Of a stretch of 64,000 nucleotides of DNA, positions 1 through 8,065 are shown in pieces. The stretch is from Paenibacillus qinlingensis (GTDB lineage Bacteria > Bacillota > Bacilli > Paenibacillales > NBRC-103111), in contig NZ_JABMKY010000026.1 of NCBI RefSeq assembly GCF_013204845.1, forward strand, positions 1-64,000, given 5' to 3'. Position numbers and translations under genes: made by a program. The notes beneath the pieces were generated by a model. It was not told where the DNA came from. It did not search any database and was given only the letters and a program-made list of their open reading frames with translations. Numbering within the stretch: the stretch's first letter is position 1; each line of letters opens with the position of its first letter.

Positions 1-80
1 ACCGTAAAAGAATCCATGGTTCTTTGGGCTATGTCTCGCCGGATCGATTTGAAGAACTTTACTACAAAAGCGTTAGTTAA
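1..80 (+). CDS. IS3-family transposase OrfB, C-terminal fragment (partial at window edge)
   Basis: Reading from base 3 to the TAA at 78-80 gives 25 codons beginning RKRIHGSLGYVSPDRFEEL. This matches the conserved end of the IS3-family DDE integrase core, where the final catalytic Glu is followed by R-x-H-S/G-SLGY-x-(S/T)P-x-x-(Y/F). The upstream part, including the DDE residues, is outside the window, so it cannot be judged whether the transposase is intact. The identification rests on this short but characteristic motif and on the inverted-repeat-like sequence that follows. Confidence 0.72.
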   Translation, partial: RKRIHGSLGYVSPDRFEELYYKSVS

Positions 81-119
81 CTTCTCTTATTAGGTGTCTA
101 CTTTCTTGACAGAGGTCCA
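1..119 (+). mobile_element. Right end of an IS3-family insertion sequence (cut by the window edge)
   Basis: The first 80 bases encode the C-terminus of an IS3-type transposase. They are followed at 94-119 by a sequence that, read on the minus strand, begins TGGACCTCTGTCAAGAAAG, the look of an IS3-family terminal inverted repeat, so the element should end near base 119. The left end lies outside the window, so neither the matching repeat nor a target duplication can be seen. Confidence 0.7.
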
Positions 120-275
120 AATGTGCAGCTAATTTAAGAGTTTCTGCTGTTTCTGAGGCAATCGCTTGAAATTAGATGTAGTTTTTACAGTTACTTCTAT
201 AGAATTGAGAATTCTTACCGAATTAGCTGTATGTTTTCCCGATATTTCATATTGCAGCGCATCATCACTCCGACG
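120..275. other. Non-coding stretch between IS end and regulator operon
   Basis: AT-rich and without a credible gene; the one short open frame (166-363) runs into the antisense of the regulator gene. It contains the word AATTAGCTGTA at 221-231, related to repeated words at 6101-6236, so it may carry a partial copy of the same intergenic repeat. Confidence 0.4.
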
Positions 276-302
276 AAAAAAAGCCAATCGTTGGATTGGC
301 CC
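276..302 (-). terminator. Rho-independent terminator of the regulator operon
   Basis: On the minus strand a 7-bp stem (GCCAATC/GATTGGC, loop of four) is followed by a run of seven T. It starts directly after the stop codon at 303-305 of the response-regulator gene and ends the three-gene operon 4431-303. Confidence 0.8.
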
Positions 303-1904
303 TTATTTGTTAACCTCGCTCGGTTTAACTCCCCAGAACTTCTGGAAGCTTTTGGAGAAATAGTTCATATGACGGTAACCAACCTGCTCCGAAGCGTCTG
401 ATACCTTGACTCCTGTGCTCAATAACTCCTTGGCCCGCTCCATCCGAAGCCGCAGCACATAACTGGAGAATGATTCCCCAATCGTTTCTTTGAAAATTCG
501 ACTTAAGTACGAATAATTGATGTACATGCTTTCCGCTGCAACATGCAAACTCAGCTCTTCCTTATGCAAATGCTCTTGAATAAATCGCATGACCTCATGT
601 GCGGTCCGCTGCGAGCTGGACTGCCTTCGCTGTGCGATGGCTGAACTGATCCGGCCCGCCATCCGATTTAGCCAGCCTTCAATCTGTTCTCGGGTAAGTA
701 AGGACGTGTACGACTCGAAGTCCTCATACTCGTTCTTCAGCGTACTACGCAGCGTCCAACCTTGCGAGTGCACAATCCGTGCAAGTAAGCAAGCCATCCG
801 AAACAAGACCTCTCGCGCTTCCACTACGGGTATACCACTGGCGAACCCCGTCTCCATAATACGACGGACGAGTTCCTCTCTTCGCTCCTCCTGGCTGCCC
901 GCCTCAATCACCGCCTCAAACTCACGTTCGATCTCTTGCAGAGCGTCCCACGAATCCTCTTCAGGCGTGTCATCACGATAGGGAATTGCTACGCCGTTGC
1001 CAAGAATTAGTCTCTCCTGCAGGGCAAGACGGCACATCTTATAAGCACGGGGCAGCGAGGAGCTTTCAGCCACAGGAGTACCTATGCCCGCACTTGCAGT
1101 CAGCTTTAAAGTATCTTTCACTGTCTCCAGAAGCGCAAGAATCTGCCCGTTCGCCAGCCCCTTCATCGCCTCGTCCCCTTCGTCCGTAGAAGCGAAGAAG
1201 ATAGCTGCAGTCAAGCTATCGTCATCCTGTACGACAACACAATTCTCATTCTCCAGCACATCCCGAGCAATCGTAAACAGCGAAAATTGCACCAACTGTC
1301 GGTCCTTCACGTCAAACCGCTCGTTTCCCTCAGGTATCGGATCCATATCCAGAATAATCGGCAGCGCCTTTCGATTCTCTAGCCGTATGGCTAGATCATG
1401 ACCCCTGCGATCGATTTCCCAAGCGGAATACCGGCCGTTCAACCAGTTTTTGTAAAACAACTCTTTCAAGTGAGGGAGATGTTCCTTCCATCTCATTTCC
1501 AGCAGCGTGGAATTATGCTTTTCGTTTAATTCTTTTTCCCGCAGCTGTTTCGCTTCCAGCACAGCCTCTACAATCTGCTCATTCTCTGCCGGCTTGATTA
1601 AATATTTGAATACGCCTTGCTCAATACTTTCCCGAGCGTAGTCAAAATCGTCGTGACCAGTCAGAATCAACAGCTTAATATGCGGGTAGAGCTGTTTGAC
1701 CATCTTCGCCAGTTCCAATCCGTCCATTTCCGGCATCCGAATATCCGTCAGCACGATATCAATATGATCATTCTGAAGCACGGACATCGCTTCCTTACCC
1801 GTTGAGACGGCCGCCGCCAGTTCAATTTGCACCTCGGACCACTCGATCCCCTCCGCCAGTCTCTCTCGGACATACAGTTCATCTTCCACAATTAACAACT
1901 TCAT
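303..1904 (-). CDS. YesN-like response regulator, receiver plus AraC-type DNA-binding domain
   Basis: 533 aa. The receiver domain spans about residues 1-120, with the acidic pair at residues 7-8, phospho-acceptor Asp54 (VLTDIRMPEMDG) and a Lys in LIKPAE. A long linker of about 300 residues follows, then a two-helix-turn-helix AraC domain from about 430 to the end (HEVMRFIQEHL ... VGYRHMNYFSKSFQKFWG). In this family phosphorylation by a YesM-type kinase activates promoters of sugar-use genes. The start overlaps the kinase stop by ATGA, so the two are translationally coupled. No transporter lies next to this operon, so the target is unknown; the divergent Rieske/amidohydrolase genes are the nearest candidates. 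Confidence 0.93.
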   Translation of the reverse strand: MKLLIVEDELYVRERLAEGIEWSEVQIELAAAVSTGKEAMSVLQNDHIDIVLTDIRMPEMDGLELAKMVKQLYPHIKLLILTGHDDFDYARESIEQGVFKYLIKPAENEQIVEAVLEAKQLREKELNEKHNSTLLEMRWKEHLPHLKELFYKNWLNGRYSAWEIDRRGHDLAIRLENRKALPIILDMDPIPEGNERFDVKDRQLVQFSLFTIARDVLENENCVVVQDDDSLTAAIFFASTDEGDEAMKGLANGQILALLETVKDTLKLTASAGIGTPVAESSSLPRAYKMCRLALQERLILGNGVAIPYRDDTPEEDSWDALQEIEREFEAVIEAGSQEERREELVRRIMETGFASGIPVVEAREVLFRMACLLARIVHSQGWTLRSTLKNEYEDFESYTSLLTREQIEGWLNRMAGRISSAIAQRRQSSSQRTAHEVMRFIQEHLHKEELSLHVAAESMYINYSYLSRIFKETIGESFSSYVLRLRMERAKELLSTGVKVSDASEQVGYRHMNYFSKSFQKFWGVKPSEVNK

Positions 1905-3637
1905 AGCGTTTCGTCCTTCCCTATTGGAATCGTAATCGTGACCCGAGTACCTTTATTTTCCACACTGTTCACTTGCAGATCTGCCTGTTCTCCGTAGTAC
2001 AGTTTGAGCCGTGACTTCACATTCTTCAGTCCAAAATACATATCTGGCGGAGAGCTCTTAGAAATCCGATACGAATGGCTTGTAATCGCGCTTAGCTCAC
2101 TGCTCAAATGATTCATTTTCTCGGGCGAAATCCCCATGCCTGTGTCTTCCACCTGTATCAGGAGGGATCCGCCAGCCAGGTTAGAGCTAATCCGCAGCTC
2201 GCCACCATTGGAGTTTCGTTCTAGTCCATGTATGATTGCGTTCTCCACAACAGGCTGCAGGAGCAGCTTTAGGATTTGCATCGACTTGGTTGATTCCTCC
2301 AGCATTATCTGAACTGTAAAATGATCCGTCCGAATCTGCTGTACCCGGATATAGTACATCAGGTGCTGAACCGTCTCTTCCAGTGTAAACGTCTCACGTC
2401 CCTTACCGAGACTGACCCGGAAAAATCGAGCAAGATTGATAACCATTTCGCTAATCTCGTGAATTTTATTTTTAAAGGCAACCGAGTAGATTGAATCTAA
2501 CGTATTGTATAAAAAATGTGGATTGATCTGCGATTGCAGGAGGCTGAACTCCGATTTGGCGAGCCGGAGCTCCTTCTCATAATCCTCTTCGATCAATAAC
2601 CGCTGGGCCTCTGCCATCCGGTTAAAGCCGTTCATGACGGCTCCAAATTTATCCTTGCGGCGATGTACGATTTGTGTGTTCAGGCTGCCGCTGCTGAACT
2701 GCTTAAACGCCACCAACAGTTTCTGGAGAGGCTTAGAAATTTCCACATAGACGAGCCATGCAATCCATACCGCCATGATGATACTGATAACGATGATCAA
2801 ATACGTAAACTGTTGCAGCCTATGCGTCAGCCGGAACAATTCCGAGCGCGGTTGATCCAGCTCGATTGACCAGAAATTGCTCGATTCTTTAATCGACATC
2901 ACATCGCTTTCATTGCCATTCCCGTGTATGGCACCAGGATTTGTCTCCAACACGAAACCGTCATTATAAGACAGCCTGATGTTCATATTATCAGAGGTCT
3001 GGAGATGTTGAATGATTTTGCGAAAGGAAGCCTTGTCCACCGCAAGCACGAGCACGTTCGGCTCCTTGCTATTGCTCTGCACATCGAGAAGCCGAGAATA
3101 ATAAATCATATCGTTATTCAGATAGGCCGACGATCCACCTACTTTAGCCGTAGGTACATGTACCACGAGTCCGCCATTCGAGTTCACCGTTTGCTTAAAC
3201 CAGAACTCCTGCTTCACGTCTGGCCATCTTACGCCTCCGTTCTTCGTAGATACACCATTCCCGCTTTCCCCATGAATGATAAACGCCTCTTTGATCGAGC
3301 CATTCACATTTGTAAGTGCGGACAGCTGTTGCTGAACCGTATGTAGTCCGTACAGATGATCGGGGCTGAGGGGGTTATCAATATTGTTCCAAATATCGAC
3401 AATGGACGAGTTCAACGCGATAAGCAATGTTTGTTGATCCATGTTACTAGTCAACTGATCCACGTACTCAAGAGTCGTCAGTAGCGCTCCCCGCGTGCGA
3501 TCGCCGATCTGATCGTCCAGAATCGACTGGGAATAGTTATTAGCGAAAACACTGACGCTAACAAGCGGCAGCAATATGAGCAGAAAGGTAAGTGTTAGCT
3601 TGAATTGGATCGAATGCAGCCGATTAAACAGCTTCAT
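1901..3637 (-). CDS. YesM-like membrane sensor histidine kinase
   Basis: 578 aa. There is a membrane segment at about residues 14-32, an extracellular sensor region of about 240 residues (Cache-like position), a second membrane segment at about 277-297, then a HAMP linker and a His_kinase domain with His374 in QINPHFLYNTLDSIY. The ATPase domain carries the N box VVENAIIHGL and the G box DTGMGIS. This is the LytS/YesM class, which autophosphorylates in response to an external ligand, usually a carbohydrate. It overlaps the AraC gene upstream and the response regulator downstream by four bases each (ATGA), so all three form one operon. The ligand cannot be read from the sequence. Confidence 0.93.
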   Translation of the reverse strand: MKLFNRLHSIQFKLTLTFLLILLPLVSVSVFANNYSQSILDDQIGDRTRGALLTTLEYVDQLTSNMDQQTLLIALNSSIVDIWNNIDNPLSPDHLYGLHTVQQQLSALTNVNGSIKEAFIIHGESGNGVSTKNGGVRWPDVKQEFWFKQTVNSNGGLVVHVPTAKVGGSSAYLNNDMIYYSRLLDVQSNSKEPNVLVLAVDKASFRKIIQHLQTSDNMNIRLSYNDGFVLETNPGAIHGNGNESDVMSIKESSNFWSIELDQPRSELFRLTHRLQQFTYLIIVISIIMAVWIAWLVYVEISKPLQKLLVAFKQFSSGSLNTQIVHRRKDKFGAVMNGFNRMAEAQRLLIEEDYEKELRLAKSEFSLLQSQINPHFLYNTLDSIYSVAFKNKIHEISEMVINLARFFRVSLGKGRETFTLEETVQHLMYYIRVQQIRTDHFTVQIMLEESTKSMQILKLLLQPVVENAIIHGLERNSNGGELRISSNLAGGSLLIQVEDTGMGISPEKMNHLSSELSAITSHSYRISKSSPPDMYFGLKNVKSRLKLYYGEQADLQVNSVENKGTRVTITIPIGKDETL

Positions 3638-4431
3638 CGTAAGCCACCTCTTTGGACTTTCCGCTGCACCGCTGAAGGCGGGTGGCCCATTATTTTTTTG
3701 AACACACGGTTGAAATGCGCCTGATCGCTGTACCCCAAATACTCCGAAATCTCCCCTATTGTCATTCGAGTGTTAAGGATCAGATCGCGTGCCGAATGCA
3801 CTCGAATATGATGCAGATAAGTGATCGGTGTCATGCCCGTCACTTCCTTGAATGTTTGCGTTACATAGTTGGGAGCCCGGTCCACGAGTTGGGAAAGCTC
3901 CTCAATACGGATCCGTTCACGGTAGTGGGCCGAGATATAGTCCTGCACCTCGCGCATAAGCCTTAGCTTCGCAAAGCCAAAGCGCTCTTCCGATGTTTCC
4001 TGCACGAAATAGCCGAACAGTTCGATAGCGATTCCAGTACAGATGATGTCAGCATGCTCCCGTTGCCCGAACCAATGCTGCGCAAGCGTACTAAACCGCT
4101 GTTTGACGTAGTCAAACTGCTGGGCCTTCACCTTTCGGTAGGGTTCAAGATTAGTGAACGCTTTCATTTCTTGTCCAGCCTGCCCAGCGTGCAGATGAAA
4201 ATGCGACGAATACTTCACATGCGGGCCATCTGGCCCATTCGTACCTGAGCGCATCACACCTTGCCGAATGTATAGAAAATCACCTTTTTCCAAATGAACT
4301 GGTTCATTCTCCACGATATATGTCACTTTGCCATGAGTCACAAGAATCAACATGTCCGTTAAAGTCGCGGACTCCTCCTTCTGCCACTCCACGTTCATAT
4401 CATCAATAAACACCGATACAAGCTCCATCAT
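3634..4431 (-). CDS. AraC-family regulator with N-terminal cupin-like sensor domain
   Basis: 265 aa. The first 130 residues resemble the cupin effector domain of one-component AraC regulators (VHLEKGDFLYIRQG). The last 100 hold the two helix-turn-helix motifs (IRIEELSQLVDRAPNYVTQ and IGEISEYLGYSDQAHFNRVF). It is the first gene of a coupled AraC-kinase-response regulator operon, an unusual stacking of one- and two-component AraC regulators. The start has AAGGGG about nine bases upstream; an ATG one codon later is an equal alternative. A TATAAT promoter lies at 4464-4491. It is divergent from the Rieske gene, which it may control. Confidence 0.9.
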   Translation of the reverse strand: MMELVSVFIDDMNVEWQKEESATLTDMLILVTHGKVTYIVENEPVHLEKGDFLYIRQGVMRSGTNGPDGPHVKYSSHFHLHAGQAGQEMKAFTNLEPYRKVKAQQFDYVKQRFSTLAQHWFGQREHADIICTGIAIELFGYFVQETSEERFGFAKLRLMREVQDYISAHYRERIRIEELSQLVDRAPNYVTQTFKEVTGMTPITYLHHIRVHSARDLILNTRMTIGEISEYLGYSDQAHFNRVFKKIMGHPPSAVQRKVQRGGLR

Positions 4432-4463
4432 CCACAGTTCCCCCTTCCCGTCTATACCTTAGA

Positions 4464-4491
4464 ATTATACAAAAAAGAGTTGTTTCCGCAA
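4464..4491 (-). promoter_or_regulatory. Sigma-A-type promoter for the AraC-kinase-regulator operon
   Basis: Minus-strand hexamers TTGCGG (4486-4491) and TATAAT (4464-4469) are 16 bp apart and lie about 35 bp upstream of the start at 4431. The perfect -10 is the strong part; the -35 matches the consensus at the first three positions. Confidence 0.5.
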
Positions 4492-4552
4492 TAGTTATTT
4501 TTCAGCTATTCACTTAATATTGAACTAACAAAGCTTAAGGGGGCTGAACATT

Positions 4553-4906
4553 ATGGCCATATATCCGGTCGCTTCCATCGAAGAAATTCCTTCCGGTGCA
4601 TTCAAAATCGTACAAATTGAACAACGCTCCATCGGGGTCTATAACGTGAAAGGTGAGTATTATGCCGTGCATAATTATTGCCCGCATCAAGGGGCGGAGT
4701 TATGCAAAGGAGTGGTTTGTGGAACAACCCTTGAATCTCAAGTCTATGAATTTATCTATGGGCGCGACCAAGAAATATTACGTTGCCCTTGGCATGGCTG
4801 GGAGTTCGATCTCAAGACGGGTAAATCATTGTTCAGTGAAAAAGTGCGGACACGCACCTACCCCGTTGTCGTTGAAGATGGACAAATTGGTATCGTGATT
4901 GGTTAA
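4553..4906 (+). CDS. Rieske-type [2Fe-2S] ferredoxin
   Basis: 117 aa, essentially one Rieske domain. The two cluster-binding boxes are intact: CPHQGAELC (ligands Cys43 and His45) and CPWHGWEF (ligands Cys78 and His81). The 34-residue gap between boxes is longer than in many small Rieske ferredoxins and contains a segment around EFIYGRDQE. There is no signal peptide or membrane segment, so it should be a cytosolic electron carrier. The start has AAGGGGG ten bases upstream. The next gene, 17 bp on, is an amidohydrolase and the two surely form an operon. No oxygenase or reductase is nearby, so its redox partner is unknown. Confidence 0.9.
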   Translation: MAIYPVASIEEIPSGAFKIVQIEQRSIGVYNVKGEYYAVHNYCPHQGAELCKGVVCGTTLESQVYEFIYGRDQEILRCPWHGWEFDLKTGKSLFSEKVRTRTYPVVVEDGQIGIVIG

Positions 4907-4923
4907 TAAGGAGGAGATATGAG

Positions 4924-5997
4924 ATGAATCCCAACAAAGAGAAATTGTCTGTCATCGACTGTGATGTGCACAATCAGTTCCGCAGTAGAAACGACTTGAT
5001 CCCTTATCTTGATGAGCCTTGGAGAAGCCATGCCGAGAGGTTCGGTTTACCCAATGCTGGACTCCCCTACTCATCACCAATTGGGAGTAAGCGCAAAGAT
5101 GCGGATCCACCTAGCGGTCTACCATTGGGATCCGATCCGCATTATATGCTCGAACACCTGGTCGAACCGTTTAACCTTGATTACGCGCTGCTGTGCTCCG
5201 ATTCAATTATTGGCGTGTCTGGTTATGCGGACACCGATCACGTGGCAGCTGTATGCCGGGCCTACAACGATTATCTAATCGCCGAATGGCTGCCCGTTAG
5301 CCCTAAATTCAAAGGATACCTGTGCGTCGGCACACAAGATCCGGTGGAGGCCGCGCGCGAGATTGACCGGGTCGGTCCACATCCAGACATCGTCGCTGTC
5401 AGTGTGATCGGGGGTTCCCGGATGCCGTACGGTCAGCGTTTCTTCCATCCGATCTACGAAGCATGTGAGCGCAATGGGCTTCCGCTTGTGATCCACCCAG
5501 GCGCCGAAGGCGCAGGTACCTTTAACCCACCAACTGCAGTCGGCTATGTGTCAAATTATTTGCAGTGGCATACTTGCTTGCCCCAAACCTTTATGGCTCA
5601 TTTGGTTAGCTTTGTCTGCGAAGGCGTGTTTGAGAAGTATCCAGGGTTTAAAGTGGTGTTTTGTGAAGGCGGCGTCACCTGGTTACCTCCACTGCTTTGG
5701 CGGCTGGACAAGAACTTCAAAGCCTTACGCTCATCTACACCATGGCTGAAGCGAATGCCGAGCGAGTATGTGCGCGACCACTGCTTCTTGACGACGCAGC
5801 CGATCGAGGAACCAGATGACTTCAAGCACCTCGAAGCGATGTTCAACATGTTCGATGCAGAGAATATGCTGCTATTCTCCAGCGACTATCCGCATTGGGA
5901 TTTCGATGATCCCACGAAGATCCTGCAACGACTCCCGCTTGAGAAGAAAAAGAAAATTTTCAGCGAAAATGCTCGTCAACTGTTCAAGCTGAAGTGA
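4924..5997 (+). CDS. Amidohydrolase-2 family metal-dependent hydrolase or decarboxylase
   Basis: 357 aa, a TIM-barrel amidohydrolase of the ACMSD-like (Amidohydro_2) group. Metal-site candidates are the N-terminal DVH (Asp14, His16), His191 in LVIHPGAEG, His226 in MAHLVSF and Asp321 in LLFSSDYPHWDFDDP. The fragment VFEKYPGFKVVFCEGG is also typical of the family. Members hydrolyse or decarboxylate small, often aromatic, acids; the substrate cannot be deduced. The start follows AGGAGGAGATATGAG. It is co-transcribed with the Rieske ferredoxin and followed by a terminator. The pairing suggests that a catabolic hydroxylation and a ring-fission-product step belong together, but that is inference. 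Confidence 0.88.
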   Translation: MNPNKEKLSVIDCDVHNQFRSRNDLIPYLDEPWRSHAERFGLPNAGLPYSSPIGSKRKDADPPSGLPLGSDPHYMLEHLVEPFNLDYALLCSDSIIGVSGYADTDHVAAVCRAYNDYLIAEWLPVSPKFKGYLCVGTQDPVEAAREIDRVGPHPDIVAVSVIGGSRMPYGQRFFHPIYEACERNGLPLVIHPGAEGAGTFNPPTAVGYVSNYLQWHTCLPQTFMAHLVSFVCEGVFEKYPGFKVVFCEGGVTWLPPLLWRLDKNFKALRSSTPWLKRMPSEYVRDHCFLTTQPIEEPDDFKHLEAMFNMFDAENMLLFSSDYPHWDFDDPTKILQRLPLEKKKKIFSENARQLFKLK

Positions 5998-6004
5998 GTG
6001 CACG

Positions 6005-6046
6005 AAACTCCCTTCTCTCTGAAAAGAAGGGGAAAGGGAGTTTTTA
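6005..6046 (+). terminator. Terminator after the Rieske/amidohydrolase operon
   Basis: AAACTCCCTT ... AAGGGAGTTTTT forms a long, partly nested hairpin seven bases after the TGA, followed by five T on the plus strand. Confidence 0.75.
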
Positions 6047-6370
6047 GTTCGCAATATTTGGCTTTAACTGGAAAATATACAGCTATTCATGAGATATTTC
6101 CCTGAAAACTCGATTTAGCTGTATAACCTGTAGTTAAAATTGCCCCTTTTGCTCAGATTGGGTAGAATGGCTAAAATTAACTGTATCTTCTCCATCTATT
6201 CTACGTATTACCTGAAAATCCATAAATTTAGCTGTAGATAATCCATCTATTCACCTCTAGCATAGTAAATTCACCATGCTTCAATCCGACTAACTCACTA
6301 TGTTGACTCAGCATTCTTGAACCAGCGTTACCAGGCGACTGGCCGCCTAGCGAAGACTTAAGGCCGCACA
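6047..6370. repeat. Gene-free interval with repeated intergenic words
   Basis: The 428 bp between the two stop codons (5998-6425) hold no gene. Between the flanking terminators there are two related units, CCTGAAAA(N)nTTTAGCTGTA at 6101-6124 and 6211-6236, the word CCATCTATTC twice (about 6192 and 6243) and TTAACTGTAT at about 6178. A related AATTAGCTGTA lies at 221-231. This looks like a dispersed intergenic repeat family with degenerate copies; no insertion-sequence ends or coding content are visible. A small hairpin (AGGCG ... CGCCT) lies near 6333-6348. Confidence 0.4.
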
Positions 6371-6408
6371 ATATTAAAGAGCAGTTCCCCTTTAAGGTGA
6401 ACTGCTCT
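6371..6408 (-). terminator. Terminator of the first transporter operon
   Basis: A perfect 10-bp stem (AGAGCAGTTC/GAACTGCTCT, loop of 11) lies 17 bases after the stop of the binding-protein gene; on the minus strand it is followed by TTTAATATT. Confidence 0.65.
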
Positions 6409-6425
6409 ACTCTTGTTTCCCGACA

Positions 6426-8039
6426 CTACTTCTTGTTCAATTTATCATGAATCGCCTTGCCTTCTTTGGTAAACCAATCCTGCGAAGCTTTGATAACATC
6501 TTGTCTGCCAGCCGCGTCAGCCTTTTTGAAATACTCATCCAGTGCAGTAAGCGGCAATGCGCCATTGATGATTTTGGCGACGTACTCATTTCTCAGGTCG
6601 ATCAACGCTCTCCCCTTGGCAAGTTCGACTTCCGTCTGGGGTCTGTATTGGTTGATATTGAATGCAGTCAGCTGCGCACCTGCTTGCGCAAAGCTCTTCA
6701 TAGCTGGCTCATATCCGCCAAGCAATGCGTTAGGCAACCAAATGTCTGGAGTGTTCCACATTCTGTAGTACAGTTTATAGATGATTTGATCATAGGCAGG
6801 TTTCTTCGGAGTCAGTGCGCCATTGACCATGTCATAGTGAACGCCTTCTTTACCGAAATTCACAAACTTCTGCAAATCCTTATCTTTCAAATAGGTGTTC
6901 AATAGATCCACAGCTTCATTCGCATTTTTCGAACTTTTTGGAATGATATAGAAGTTGGATACAGGCGCAGGCATCGTATAGCCTTTCTGTCCATCTTTTC
7001 CTTCTACTGTTGGCAAGAAGCTTAACTTCGCATTAGCATCTGTTTTACTTAAACCTGCTTGGTAGGTTGCAGGATCCCAGTAGCCTGCATACACGGCTGC
7101 TGCTTTCCCCGCTGACATCTTCTCCGTCACTTGCTGTGTTTTGTTGAATAGGTACTCATTGTCAATCAAGCCTTCTTTGTAGAGCTTATTCAGGTAGGTC
7201 AGCAAATCCTTCAGATTCACATCCTGCGCATCAACCAGCTTGCCATCCTTAACAATGAAAGGGACAGCGAGGTTATTGATGCCGGACATTCCGAAAGCGG
7301 CGGTAATGACATCTAGCCCATCAAGTGGATTCCCGTTATTGCCAGCTGCTGCTACGTAAGGGATGGTTCCCTTTCCGCTTGGATCTTTGTCCTTCATCGT
7401 TTTTAAGAAGGTATATAACTCGTCGAGGTTTTTAGGTGCTTTCAGACCCAGCTTATCCATCCAATCTTGTCTAGCTAGAAATCCTGCACCAAGATCTACA
7501 TTTTCAAATTTTTGAAAAGGAGGGACAGGAATGGCATATTTCTTCCCTTCCAGGGATACAGCCGTCCATGCATTCTCGGTCACTAATTTACCGACCTCAC
7601 TGCCGAATTGCTTAATCGCATCGTCCACTGGCAGGAGAGCTCCCTGTGCGCTGAAACGTTTGAAAATATTGAGATCACTCGTATAAATCAGATCATACAC
7701 ATCACCAGAAGCAAACATCAAATTGTACGTATCCAATTGATTCGCTGCCGGAATGACGTTCCATTCTATATTGGTGTAACCCGTTTTCTCTTTGATCATG
7801 TTCAAAAATTGATTATCGTTTGCGCTTGCTCCTTGCTCGTAGCCCTTGACTCCTGCATTATCGGGAACGGCGATTCTAATTTTGGCCGCTTTATTCAGCT
7901 TCGGTCCCTGGGTAGCAGTCGCCTCTTTCGTTTCCTTGCTTTCTGGCGTCTTTTCATTACTGCAACCAGCAAGAGATACCGAGGCTGCAAGTGCAACTAG
8001 TAACGTTGTCGTGGACCATTTGTTTAATCTTTTCCGCAT
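6426..8039 (-). CDS. LplA-like extracellular sugar-binding lipoprotein of a CUT1-type ABC importer
   Basis: 537 aa from the ATG at 8039, which has AAGGGGG eight bases upstream; the in-frame TTG at 8057 would contain that ribosome site and is rejected. The signal peptide ends in a lipobox (SLAGC, Cys26), followed by a short Ser/Thr/Glu-rich tether. The rest is a large family-1-type solute-binding protein of the size used for oligosaccharides (LplA and relatives, about 500-550 aa), with GYTMPAPVSNFYIIPKSSKN in the C-lobe. It is last in the order permease-permease-binding protein and delivers substrate to them at the membrane surface. No ATPase gene accompanies it, as is usual for importers that share MsmX. 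Confidence 0.92.
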   Translation of the reverse strand: MRKRLNKWSTTTLLVALAASVSLAGCSNEKTPESKETKEATATQGPKLNKAAKIRIAVPDNAGVKGYEQGASANDNQFLNMIKEKTGYTNIEWNVIPAANQLDTYNLMFASGDVYDLIYTSDLNIFKRFSAQGALLPVDDAIKQFGSEVGKLVTENAWTAVSLEGKKYAIPVPPFQKFENVDLGAGFLARQDWMDKLGLKAPKNLDELYTFLKTMKDKDPSGKGTIPYVAAAGNNGNPLDGLDVITAAFGMSGINNLAVPFIVKDGKLVDAQDVNLKDLLTYLNKLYKEGLIDNEYLFNKTQQVTEKMSAGKAAAVYAGYWDPATYQAGLSKTDANAKLSFLPTVEGKDGQKGYTMPAPVSNFYIIPKSSKNANEAVDLLNTYLKDKDLQKFVNFGKEGVHYDMVNGALTPKKPAYDQIIYKLYYRMWNTPDIWLPNALLGGYEPAMKSFAQAGAQLTAFNINQYRPQTEVELAKGRALIDLRNEYVAKIINGALPLTALDEYFKKADAAGRQDVIKASQDWFTKEGKAIHDKLNKK

Positions 8040-8065
8040 ATTTATTTCCCCCTTCAAATATGTAG

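Noticed and set aside
166..363. Short plus-strand open frame at the left edge (65 codons)
   Set aside because: No ribosome site, overlaps the terminator and runs antisense into the response-regulator gene; no recognisable protein.
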